Assembly (NCBI RefSeq): GCF_048128805.1
Contig: NC_135997.1
Span: 16,886,116-16,950,115 of the forward strand
Direction: 5' to 3'
Source: Centroberyx gerrardi
Taxonomy: Eukaryota > Chordata > Actinopteri > Beryciformes > Berycidae
Length of the DNA: 64,000 nucleotides
The notes under the pieces were generated by a model. That model was not told the origin of the DNA and did not search any database. It was given only the letters and a program-made list of their open reading frames with translations. Made by a program: the position numbers and the translations under genes. Below are positions 1 to 12,080 of the stretch, piece by piece. Position 1 is the stretch's first letter, and every line of letters begins with the position of its first letter.

Positions 1-1219
1 TGTGCTGTTGTCATAGAATCCAATTCATGGTGGAGGAACGTGATCTTCACATTATTCCTATCCACAGCATGTAAATCTGCGTTTCAGACTTTGTGCTCAT
101 TTCACAAATTTCTATGAGATCACGTTATCGTTCTTCCTCTGATTCTTCCAGGGTGTCTTTTGGAAGCTTTTCCCACTCATTTTAACTACTTTTGGGTGCA
201 ATAATGTAAGAAATGCTATTCACAGTGGTTTGGCGGAGCAGCTATTTCGGTTGGTGACGCCACCGGAACCCCAGGATCTCACTTTCGGTTCATTCTTGCC
301 ATCACCCCTCCCTTGTTTGAGAGAGCCGAGTAGCAAAGAAAGGCTCTGCACATGATGTGTTTTTCTGGGCAGACTTGGAGGAGTCAATTTAACGGTTGGG
401 GATTATCATTTAATAGCACTCCACTGAGAGGCAAAGGTGTTCATTCTATTTCTCAATGTGTTTTTGTTTGCCCCATTGTTGACATGTTTCTCGGCTTTAA
501 TGGGCAGCAGTGACAGGGAGCCTGAAACTTGTTGCTCTGTAAACTTGTTGCTCTGCAACTAAACATAACTGGTGAGTAATTATGTGTATGAAAAATGCAA
601 TCCAATGACTATATTGAACGATTGTATATACTATTAAGGGAGGACAAGAATAAATAGAGATATTAGCTAATAACAGCAAGCACTTCGACTTCATTCATGT
701 AAATAAGGCATGAAATAACTAACATTAATACTGTACGTTGATGGCAGCACAATTCCACACAAGGATTTACTTAATTGCAAAGGTCACAACCTGACATTTC
801 TTCTCTCAGAAGTTCTTTCAGTCTAAACCTCAAGATTATTTTTGGTTTTGTAATCTGCGGATTCTCACTCCAAAGTGTGGTGAATCACAGTAACTCAACT
901 CAATCCTCACATCACATGCAACAGTCTTTATCAGAGATAATTATTGCTGGTGCATTACACAATACACTACATACAGTATGTTCAACCAGTACAGTATGTC
1001 CAATTCAGTATGTGGCAAACGCACACACAAGTGACGACATGAGAAAGTGAATGCATGTAAATTTGAAACAAGGCCATAATATCAGGACATTATGGGCGAG
1101 CAGCTGGGTGACTTTCAGCCACTAAATGGTGCTGCTCTGGTCTGCTGAGATCCTGCTAATGATCATCCATGTGAACTCCATATCCTGTCCCAAGCCCTCC
1201 AGCCTATTTATCTTTAGAT

Positions 1220-1307
<88 letters not shown>

Positions 1308-3318
1308 ACCCACTTCCCCACTTGCTCTCTGACTTTCCCTTCCCTTTCCTCTCTCTCTCAAACATACATAGACAAACATATCAAGCGTTCATTTAATCTC
1401 TATTTTTTCTTCAGTGCTTTCAAAATAACAAACAAAAAGTTATCCATACGTTAGAGGGCAACAAACTGCAAATGCCTGGCCAACAAGTAACAACAGTGTG
1501 TTCCCCATCATTTGCTGTGAAAACAGTTCCTCTAGCGGCCTCCCTGCCCCCAGCCTGCATTCTCCCCACTGTAAATCATGATGAAATGGCTTGCAGGTGT
1601 CAGGATTAAAGAATAATCACAAAGGACCTTGGGCCACAGACGCAGTCACAGCTGCCTCTCTCCTTTTGCCACGTCCTTTATTGCTATTTGTTTTTGTTTA
1701 GTGAAATGCTCTTGTAGTACCAGTGAGTCCTCTGAGTCCTCTGACCTTTGAGTAAAGGCCAGCTTACAAAGGGTGGTGACCGTGGTACATGGAGCTCTTC
1801 GGTAACTGCTGAGTTATACAGTCCATCAAGCTAGTGAATAGGAAAGCATATGTCTCTCCTGCCATCTCAGGGTGTTTAACATACCTGCCTCCTCTAGGTA
1901 AACAGCATAACTTTCACTTGTCGTTGCCTGTAAGAGCCAACATCGGCTCTGCGCCAGAGGTTCTGGAATCAATAAATACCCGTCAGTTCTCAGCAGAGAG
2001 AGGAGCGAATGTAGAATGGATAGCTCAGAAAATGTGTCCTTACTGTATTTGACTGTGGTGTATCATATACTGTCAGCATATTCTGAGGATGAACCAAAAT
2101 GTTTCATAATGTCTCAATGTATGTCTCAATAATGTCTCGAGAGAAACGAGAAAAGCACAAGGAAGTTCCTTCTAAAACTTGGATGTCTATACTACATGTT
2201 CTTTAAGTTTTTCAGTTTCTCTCGACTGCTGTTGTACTGCAGTTGGAAGGGTAAAATGGTTTGGTCAGTTGTTTTCCTTAATTGAATAAAAACTAAGCCA
2301 GCTTTGATTGTGTGGGAGCTGTCTCCATGGAAAGACATAATCTGGGTGCGTTATGAAGTGCTTCTCAATGTAAATTCTCCCTGACACATCGGTGAGCATG
2401 TAGCTCTAGCTGGAAATGACGACAGTCACTGATATATTGAGAGGGACTAGTGAGTAACTTACTGAACAATAATTCCATGTATAGTATCGGCTGCTCCTAT
2501 ACGCGACATCATTTGTAATGTCATATACTGTAATCTTGAGGTCTTTAATGCCATTTACCTGCCAAAACACAGGATTAAATTGGATTGCATCATGTGATCT
2601 CCAAGGAACATGCCATGAAACTTATTGAAAACATAATCATTCACCGAGACTTAAAGGAATGTTTCCTTCAAAAGCTCACTGACATGAAAGCAGGGAGAAA
2701 AAATAATAACTTTTGCGGGGAATTTGGGTTAGTGTGTAGGTGTGTCAGTGAAATGGGACTGTGCAGATCAGGCTGCTGAGCACGATTTGTTGGACCACAT
2801 GTACTCAGTTCTTGCACTAAATAGGCAAGCCAGTCTAGGGTGTGTTCGAAAATGCATATCAGCCACACTTAACATGCTATGTGTGACGAAAGATGAGTAT
2901 GTAGATGTTAATAGACACACTAAGATGTACTGTAGTTCAGATGCATTGAATTGTCTTGAAATTGCCTTAAATAGTTTGTATTTAGGCCAGTCCTGATGTG
3001 GGTGGGAGTGAATGAGCGAATGTGGTGTGAGTGTGCAACAGTGAGTGTGAGTGAGGGTGAGTCCTGACCCTTGTGTTGCTGTATCATCTGTATGCCGTTT
3101 TTATCACACTTGAGCAACAGAATTTCCCTGAAGTAATAATAAAGATTAACTTGTACCTTGAGCCCAAAACCAGTAAGAGGCATTATGTGTGGCTGTTGCC
3201 TAATGATGACCACCACTCCTGCAACCACGGCCAAAGGGAAAAGAGATATCTGCCGGGGTTAGACAGAGTGCGACTGGGGTTTTCATCCAGGAGATTTATA
3301 TCACCAGCTCAGTATATA
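1..3318. other. Gene-free region, left edge
   Basis: There is a CT/CA microsatellite at 1221-1309 and otherwise unique AT-rich sequence. I see no exon with family similarity. In human the gene beyond POLR2M is ALDH1A2, and none of its coding sequence is recognised here. Confidence 0.6.
1221..1309 (+). repeat. (CT)n(CA)n compound microsatellite
   Basis: About 31 CT units with one CC interruption pass into about 13 CA units. Long open frames here are only Leu-Ser or His-Thr repeats. Confidence 0.97.
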
Positions 3319-4360
3319 CAGAGGGTGGACAAAATAACAGAAACACCACATGAAAAAGGACTTTAACTTTGAAGTAACTAAATCAAAATTACAAAGGCAG
3401 CTACACAGGTGAGTCACATTACGTTCACTGCCAATTAGAAGTATGTGTCAGCTTCAAAAAAGGTCTGACAATCATCATTTTTATACCTGAGTGTTCAAAG
3501 CAACGTAAAGCAAATAACAGAGCTCTAAACTGCCCAAACTCCCAAACTGCAGGTGCAGGTCACAAAAACTGGAAAATTATTTAATGCGGCAAGGGGAACA
3601 ATTCATGACCACCACATATGCCACACATGGACAAACTGCATCGGTAAAGAGACTGGTCACAAGTTGAAACTCACCACAAAACTATGGCCTCAAAAATGAC
3701 CAGAATTGAATCATCACCTCTATGACAATCTCAACAAAAACTGTACATTGTAAGCTTCACAAAGCTGCTAGTTATGGCAGGGCTAGCGTTTCGAAACCGC
3801 TTGTATCCAAGGCCACTGCACAAAGTTGCATAATCTGGTGTTAGGCGCACAAAACCTGAAAAAAGTAATATGGTCTGATGAGTAGTCTTTACCCTCTTTC
3901 TATGGGTTTATGCTTGGAGAAGGCCAAAGGATGCCTTGAAACCACAGTGGATCTGTAATAGTAGGGGCATTTAGTGGGAGTTGTTCTGCATGGCTGTATA
4001 ACAGCCAAGGAATATGAGGCCATTCTACAGGACCAGGTGCACCCTATGGTGCAAACACTGTTCCCTCATGATGCTCCCATATTCAAAGATGATAATGACC
4101 TGCATGCTAAACAAATTCATGAGTGGTTTCATGAACATTAGGATGAAGTCAAACGCTGTCCATGGCCAATCACCAGATCTAAACATCATTGAACCTTTAT
4201 CAAAAGTTCTGGAGCGCAGAGTGTGAAGCAGATTTCCTCCTCCTTCGTCCCTCAGAGAACTGAAGGCTGTTGAAGAACAGTCCAATATCCCACTGCATAT
4301 CCCACTGCAGTTCAGGACTTGTATGACAGCATTACAAGGAGGACTGAAGCTGTTCTGAAG
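3319..4360 (+). mobile_element. Tc1-type transposon relic (inactive)
   Basis: The left end CAGAGGGTGGACAAAATAAC followed by AGAAACACC is a Tc1-like terminal repeat. Broken fragments of a DDE transposase follow in the plus orientation, with stops and frameshifts: WRRPKDAL near 3,914-3,940, FKDDNDLHA near 4,083-4,107, and GQSPDLNIIEP...VLERRV (4171-4226), the classic block before the catalytic Glu. The right terminal repeat is not found, so the element is truncated and dead. Confidence 0.85.
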
Positions 4361-5413
4361 GCAAAGTGTGTGTCGGAGGCTTGATCAGGACCGATGGTTG
4401 ACAAAGATTATCTGATAGTGTGATGTGTTTATGGATTCAATCTCAACCATCCTGATCGACTCGCAGACTGATCTGAGCCACCCCAATCCCAACATCGATA
4501 CAGGAGACCGGCAACAGCTAATGAGAGCCAGGTTTACAGTGAGGTGAGTTGGAGCGAACTGAATCTGGCTGTCTGCCTCCATTGTTGTTTTAAATTGGTT
4601 TCACCTTGGATCACGCAAGTTCCTGTCAGATTAGCAGACCTGAAGTCAGTGACATATTAGGAGTCAGCAGGCTATTCTTAGTTGTAATACTGCAAGTGTG
4701 TGATCGTCAGGTGTGAGCATATTTAAAACAGATCCAAAAAATTGTGTGAAATCTGTGTATGATGCAATGAAAATAAGTTTAAAATTATTCTAGTGTGTCC
4801 TCAGCATTAGCAAACTGCGGTGAGTGTGAGTGTGAGTGACAGCACCTGTCTGAAGAAGCACGCCATGCGGGATGTAAAACACGTCGCAGAGGAGTGGAGC
4901 CTCGTTCTCTCCCCCACCTCTTCTTGACTCCACTACTCCTCCACACTCTGCTTTTTATTACCCGGTGCCGTGGCACCTGTAGGGGCTGAGACAGGGATGT
5001 ATACACAAGTCAACCAAGACCATCTGCAGCCTGTAAATGTTTGCCAGAGTGTGATACATTCTTCATTGGTCATGGCCCTCTTTCTAATGTTGTTATGTTT
5101 TATGCTGACAGAGAAGAAAGAGGAACAGGAAGACAAACAGCCTTTATGAATTTAGTTAAGTGGCTGCGTAGATGACACTCTACCCTCAATAGAACCGAAT
5201 AATTTTCTGCCCCGTATCTCACATGTGTTATTGTTATTATGTCAAAAGAGATGGTTTGTACATGGGGTCTAGTTATTCTGAATTTCTGTATTTGATAATA
5301 TAAATTGGTGAGAGATGGGAAATATAGGCAAGAGAAAGGAGAGGTGAAATGTCAGATTCAAACCCACAAGATCACAAATACACAGGTTGCAACCCCCCTG
5401 CTCCAACCCCCAA

Positions 5414-5459
<46 letters not shown>

Positions 5460-6336
5460 TTTGATGTTTTGGCTCTATACTGTCATTACTTTGGATGTGG
5501 AATGGCAGTGTCATCGAGATCAAAGTGCAGGATGTCAGCTTTAATTTAACGTTACCTTTAAAGAGCTACAGGCCTTTTTCAATATGCCCTCCATTCACCC
5601 CAAAAATTCTTTATGACAAAATAAAGTGAAAAATGACTGACCTTGTTAGCTAGTTTTGAAGCTTTGAGAAACTAGGATTTGTTCAGTATGCTAATAGTAG
5701 CTTGATAGCTTGCAAGCTAATTGCTGGTGCTAAGCTAAAGTTGACCCCCAGCTAATGGCTAATGCTAGTTCTACCGTCCACTGGATTTACTCCACTGTTG
5801 TTGGATAGGTTGGAGGTTGATGGCACACGGTCAAGTTGGCCTCCATGTGCCAGGAGAGGGATCCCCATCCTTGACCTTTGTTCTGGCTTGCTAGCATTAG
5901 CAACATGCTATCCATGATTTGCAGTGTCAGTGTTGACGCCGCCATATTAACTCCCAAACAGTTATAAGCACAGACTGCAAGCGACCATGGACAAGCAAAC
6001 GCCTGACTGAGAAAAGGAAAGATGTTTTAAAAAGACTGAAGTAGGCATTAGTGCCAACTCAGTCACCGTCGTCATTGCCATCATCAAGATCATCATAGGA
6101 ACGACACCCGGTTCAGGGGCGTCAGAGCCGTCTCGGTCACTACCACCAGAGACGAGGAGCGAGGAAGAGTCAGAGGGACGCTGATGCTGCCCATACAGCA
6201 GAGGAACTCATTCACTCAGTCCCACGCACACAAACAGATACACACCAACATGATCGAACAGGGGCACACAGACTGGGAAACAGGACACACAAACAAAAAC
6301 TATCGCTGCATGGGGCATCCTGCTGGCTCAGTGGTC
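4361..6336. other. Gene-free region with (CA)n and GCTAGC-rich patch
   Basis: It contains a CA microsatellite at 5415-5457 and a patch (5,640-5,790) rich in GCTAAT/GCTAGC words, a composition common in teleost intergenic DNA. No gene is recognised. Confidence 0.6.
5415..5457 (+). repeat. (CA)n microsatellite
   Basis: About 21 uninterrupted CA units. Confidence 0.97.
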
Positions 6337-6753
6337 TTAAAGTCGAGATGAAACGGCATTTCGAGAGTATCTAACTTCCGTATCGTGACGTATTTCCGAG
6401 TGAAACAGGAAAGACAGGCGGGACATAACGTTGGGAGGAATTTGATTTGAACGTTGAAAAGTGGGCGTGTCATAACACCCGAAGACACACCGAAGTACCA
6501 TGCTGTTGCTAGCTAGCTAATGGGTGGATGTCATGATATTATTGGTTGAAATTAGTTACGGGCATGCTTACGTAAGCACACGGCATATTTTGTTTTACAG
6601 GAAGAAAACATGATTGAATTTTGATATAAGAATACAAAGAAATTGATTTTTTGTATATTTTTTTGGCATATATTGGTATATAGGTGCACAATATGACCGG
6701 GGATGTGATCTAAAAGGGTTAAAAAGGCATTTTTCATTTCATCTCGACTTTAA
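6337..6753. mobile_element. 417-bp TTAA MITE with perfect 18-bp ends
   Basis: CTTAAAGTCGAGATGAAA (6336-6353) is exactly inverted at 6737-6754. If TTAA is the duplicated target, the element is 6337-6753. It has no coding capacity. Its interior GAAACAGGA and GGCGGGACATAA recur, in inverted orientation, in the MITE at 62108-62425. TTAA plus a TTAAAG start suggests the Kolobok/T2 or piggyBac group. Confidence 0.8.
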
Positions 6754-9372
6754 GTGCATAAGCTACTGTAATTGCATTTCGCCATTTCACTTCAGGGTGG
6801 GTGAAGTGAACTATCCAAAAGTAGTTCATCTTCAAGAGAAAAACTTGTTCCTGATTACCAGACATAACATTAATTTTATATCTGTCGCTGCTCACTTCTC
6901 TCTGTATCAGTGGGCAACAATGACATTTCACCCCCTCCATTCTGACACGATTATTACAACCAACGACTCAACATATGACAGCCTTTAATTTGTACACAGT
7001 AAGTAAAGTGCGTTATTTAATAAAATAGTGATGGTAGGCACATTCTCTCACTGTTTGTTTTTGGAGTTGACCTGGGAATCGGTACGGTGGCATTAACAGA
7101 ACAGTGACATCATGGCAAGTCCTGAGGCTTGTTTGAGATGAGTTTCGCCTCGAATGTAGATGAGATTAGGTGAGTGCACTCAGGGGAGGGGTCAGAAAGC
7201 TTGCATCACACTGGACAGTTCTTTGTTGTTTCTAGAAATGGCAGACATCTTTGTTGCTAACCAAGTGGAAGGAAATCCCACTATTTTTACATGAAGGCTG
7301 TATGAGAATTGCTGGAAATACTATAGCACATGACCTCAAATTTATGTTAAGTGTCTCCTCATTTTTTAAATAGATGGATACAGGAGGGTTGAATACTTCA
7401 ACATGCCTGTAGTTTGTAGAATGGATAGACCCACAGAGTCTATTACTTTTCCAATCAATTCCAGTGATTTTGACCCAAATTTCAATATAGCATGTCAGAG
7501 GGAAGTTGACTGAGATTGCATTCATGGAGACTGCATAAAGACATGAAATTGTAAATGTCAGAATTGTAAATGTCAAATTTATTTGTTTTTATATAACAGC
7601 TTTTTATTGAAGTCTCAGAGGGTGTACAAAAGATCTAGTGCCCAGAAACAAAGAAGGAAACGTGAATATCAGAAATGTACATTTATTAAGAATTTGTTCA
7701 CTGCTTGACAAGTTCTTGGAGTTTAATATCAAGGAATAATGAGGAAAAATGTTAAAATCATACTTTTCTGAGCCAATGGGTGCTCACCTGCATCTGCCAC
7801 TGTCGTTTCTCATCATGCATGTAATTGAGGCAAAAAACTGCTCTCACCTGGGTCCCGCCAGATTTCTGTGGCTCACACAGTTGTTGCAGCAGCAACTTAG
7901 ACAAAATTACTAACCATCATGCAACAGCGTTGATTGTGCAGGTCTAGCTGAACTCAAACAAGCCCATGGATCGCCTACTGACTGCAGACAGAGTATCAGC
8001 TGGCCAATCAGAGGCCCTGTTACTTTTCTGTGGGCTGGACTTCGTGTTATCTTTACCTTGGCACACTGGCTGCATGTCGTCTAATTAAAGAGAGTTGAGG
8101 CTTGTGGACCAAGCAGAAAGTGAAAGAAATCGTACAGCAGACAAATGAATTGTGAGATGAAAAATTAATAGGAAAACACATAGTAAATGGAATAACAAAA
8201 AATAAAATATAAATGTGAATTATTTTTATTAATGTATTAATTGCATTATTTAAATGTGAATTGAATTAATCACTTTAAAGATTGTTTTTAATGTATCTAA
8301 TTCATCAGTAATAATTAATCACTGAACTAATTAGGTTGTTTGAACACTTCTCATTTTTATTCCAACCCTTACTTTTACAGTTGTGCCTTTTTGACAAAAG
8401 AAAAACTCAATTTTAACGTGTACAGAAAAGTACACTCTTTTAAAATATCAAAAGAGTTGAAGAAATAAATGAACAATAAATTATATAAATGAGAAATTAA
8501 ATGATGATATGGCCAACTTTATGCTTGTATTCACCTTTCTGTGTTTATTAAAAAAAATGTGTGCTTATAAGAATTGTTTACATTTCAGGCTGAAAACATG
8601 GTTTCCTTTTCATATGACTAGGTATGTTAAGCATAGACAGAACAGAAAATTATATTAACTTATACTTGCTGAGCTACACAGCTACCCACAGCTTTTAGAA
8701 CTTCGCCTATAGGCTTCTTGACTTTAATTGGATTTCCGCACAACTATTTATAAATTGAGTTTCTACATCGGAAGCAGTAACACTGCTTATCCTACTGGAA
8801 TTTTCCGTCTTTGAGCTATAAAGTCCAGTGTTGTTGATGAGGCCTGGTGTCTAACCAAAACACTTCATACTCTGGAATATATTTACATAGTGAAGGAAGT
8901 CATCAAATAAGAGGGAGTAGTATGTCTGACAGGTTCTCTCAGAGAAAACAAAACATTAAATAAATAAACAAGAAAAACAGTCTGGGCCTCCCACTCCCAC
9001 CCAGTCTCCTCTGGTATCTCAGACTCCTTTCCAACCATCCTGTGGGGCCAGAATCGTGCTGCTGAGTCTGCGCTCCAACGCACCATACTGCAATCAAAAA
9101 CACCTGGCCTCAGGGCTTGGAATGGTCACAACATTACGGCATATAAACGAGCCAACAACTCCATATAGAGGCCCCATAATTGTTGGACTGAAGAGGATTG
9201 CTGCATTTGTATTTTTTTTTTCACTGCACGGTTTTACTACTGCTGTAAGACACAAAGCCCAGGGCAGAACTTTACTGTCTGATACAGACTTCATAAACAC
9301 AATCCCACAAACAAATAAGAATTATACTGAAACTCCACTTCCTTCACTGACTCACCAGAGCCGCGGGACTCT

Positions 9373-9417
<45 letters not shown>
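9373..9417 (+). repeat. (GT)n microsatellite
   Basis: About 22 GT units. Confidence 0.97.
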
Positions 9418-9420
<3 letters not shown>

Positions 9421-10452
9421 TGCCATGGGAAATGAAATGAATTGTCCCTCAGTGATTTCCACCATCACACACACCCATGCAAGTCCCTTTCACACCTGCC
9501 ACATCAAAAAGGATTTGGCAACAATAATCTTACAGACGTTTTAGTGGTTATATTTCATGACAATTGAAATGAAGTTAGCGCTCTCAGTTTCTAAGGTCTG
9601 GCAAAAGTCTGAATAGATGCTAATTTATACTTCTGGTGCTTGTTAGTTGGGATGTTTACAAATCAAGGGGCATGATTTCATTCAAGCAATAATGAAAAAC
9701 AATATTACATTGTATTCATCCTCCCTCTTTGCTGGACAGCTCTATATTGATGTCACAAACAACACCGGCCAGAAATTATAGGTACTGTGGGTCTTGATTG
9801 CCACAACTGACACTAGCCACAGTCATCAGAGCTTTATAACATCCTATAATAAATCTCCCATCGGGCAATTACTAAACACACTGAGATAATCAAATGTTAT
9901 CTGCCACGTTTATTGGAAATGTGTGTCAGATAATGGTGCAAGGCAGTACAAATATTGAGTATAGATTTGACTCAGAATCAGCAGATTCCTGTATGAACAC
10001 ATGCAACTGCTTTAATAGGTACAGGTGGCACTCGTATCATGGTGTGGAAGCTTATGACATAATTCTACTGTAAAAACAGGTGAGGGATCAAAATTCCACC
10101 AATTACAGAAGAGCAGGATTTAAAATAAAATAAAAAAACGAATAAAAATGGCTCAAGAAAAGAAAAAAAAAAAGTTGGACAAAAGTGCATTGTTGTCGTA
10201 ACATTAATCTGGATACAAGAATAGGAATTTTCCTGCTCATTATGACCAAGCTGCTGGGCAAGAGTCTCTGGTTTCTCTCCCCTGCCGTGCCCTGGCACCC
10301 CGCAGCATCCCCACGGAGACGGCTTCCTTGCCGTGATGAGCTTTTGACAGGCCCCAAAACAGCCTGCTTAATGCTGTGCCAGCCCAGACATGGGGCGGCT
10401 GGGATGCTGGCAGCTTCTTGGCCCACACCATGCAACCCATTTTACCCCTCCT

Positions 10453-10456
<4 letters not shown>

Positions 10457-10491
<35 letters not shown>
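10457..10491 (+). repeat. (CT)n microsatellite
   Basis: About 17 CT units. Confidence 0.95.
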
Positions 10492-10493
<2 letters not shown>

Positions 10494-10916
10494 GTTCTTT
10501 CTACTGCCTCAGAATTGTTATGCAAAGCTTTCCAAGCAGTGATTGTGGGAGCTCTTTCAAGCACAGATGTATCTAGATCGTATTTGTACAATCTCCTGAT
10601 GTAGTGAGAGATGGAGATCCGGGCGGAGAGTTGGTGTTATCTGGGCTGAGAGGCCAGGTGCGAGGCTGTGGCCCACTAGGGGCCACACCGGGGACACCGA
10701 CCACACCTGGGACACACAGGGCCTCACTATCTGGGATTAAACAGTAATTTTAGCTCTTCGTCGCAAGTAACTGCTGACAGCTGTTGATCCTTCAGATTCC
10801 CTCAGAAATGGTGACTCTGACTTTACAATTTGTAATACTCTTTTGGTTGGGATGTGTTCCCCATGGTTGCGCTGCCATTGCTAATATTGACAGTGACAGA
10901 GTTAAAACTAGAGAAG

Positions 10917-10945
10917 AATGTCATGAGAAATTTTCTCATGACATT
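10917..10945. repeat. 29-bp palindrome
   Basis: Arms AATGTCATGAGAAA and TTTCTCATGACATT are exact reverse complements with a single T between them. A near-perfect palindrome this long can extrude a cruciform or bind a dimeric factor. Nothing nearby suggests a role. Confidence 0.85.
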
Positions 10946-11436
10946 GGTAAATTTCAGTAAATGACTGTTTTGTGAAGACGGAAAATGAGAGCATGAGAAT
11001 TGGGCATGAGAAAACAGGCTCCTGCTGCGGAGACTACGAACAAAGATACACTACTGCCATCCAGTGGTAGACTGTGAATACTGCAGACAGAGGGGGAAAA
11101 AGGATGTTGTCCATCTGCTGCAACAAGAGTGACTACACCAGGATAACTCATTACAGCTATACCATGCCTTTTCCATTTGTGGTCAGCTTTACTGCTTCTG
11201 AAATGTAAACACTCTTCCAAGGAAAACTGTCACAGATCACTTATGTTGTGTTATTCTTATCTCACAGAAAACCTATGGGCCGGTTTATTGGGCATAGAAG
11301 CCTTGTGGTAACTTAACTATAGGAAAAACAATTGTCTCGATGGAAAAATTAGGCTTAAGCCATGTCTTAGAAACAAGACCATTAGCTATGCATAAAATAA
11401 AATAACAGCATATGCTGTGCATTATATTACACTTCA

Positions 11437-12080
11437 CAGAGTTTACAAAATATTAGAAACACCTGGTGTCTCAAGTGAAAGCTGTGATTCCTCATTGATT
11501 ATACATATTGAACCCACTTCAGTCAGTATAAATTAGGTGGAATAGACAGTTTTAAGAGGGATTTTTAAGTTGTGAGTCAAGTGAGACATGGGCTGTGTGT
11601 ATGTGCCATTCAGAAGGCAAATGGGATCAGGCAGGATTTAAGTGTCTTTGACCAGGGGATGACGGGAGGTGCCAGGAGCACGGGTTTGAATGTGTCAAGA
11701 TATGCAGTGTTAGTGAGTTTTTCACACTCAACAGTTTCCCATGTGTATAAAGAATGGTTCACCACCGAGCAAGTCAATGGTCAAAAAGTGCTCATTGATG
11801 AAAGAGGTCAAAGGTGGCTGACACATATTGTGTAGAGCAACAGACTGGCCGGTACAACAGTGATTCTGACTTCTCACCACACATGGGATAAGGCAAATGT
11901 GGCCAATGACCACACAGAATTCCACTTCTTTCACTAAAAAAAGAAACTGTGGCTGCAGTGGGCTAAGGAAATAAAACACTAACATACTGGAGGGTTTGGA
12001 AACTGTCAGCTGGTCTAATGCATCCAGTTTCCTGGTCTTAAGGAGCAGGGTGTGGAGAAAAACACAAGTATGCATGTGTA
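11437..12080 (+). mobile_element. Second Tc1-type transposon relic (5' half)
   Basis: It begins CAGAGTTTACAAAATATTAG then AAACACC, the same terminal-repeat family as the 3.3-kb relic. The plus-strand frame 11,655-11,835 encodes a transposase DNA-binding region (GARSTGLNVSR, FSHSTVSHVYKEWF, DERGQRWLTHIV). Later fragments such as LQWAKEIKH (about 11,956) are out of frame or interrupted. No right end is found. Confidence 0.8.

Larger units (their letters stand above)
6754..11436. other. Gene-free region
   Basis: It is notably AT-rich at 8,140-8,600. It contains (GT)n at 9373-9417, (CT)n at 10457-10491 and a 29-bp palindrome at 10917-10945. No exon is recognised. Confidence 0.6.

Noticed and set aside
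2830..2960. Possible short MITE (TGTGTTCGAAAATGC... words) and similar TATACTGAAAAAA words at 16.7-17.6 kb
   Set aside because: No terminal inverted repeat or target-site duplication could be established by eye.
9056..9544. 162-codon plus-strand open frame
   Set aside because: It runs through a (GT)n microsatellite giving Cys-Val repeats, with no domain or promoter context. Considered chance.
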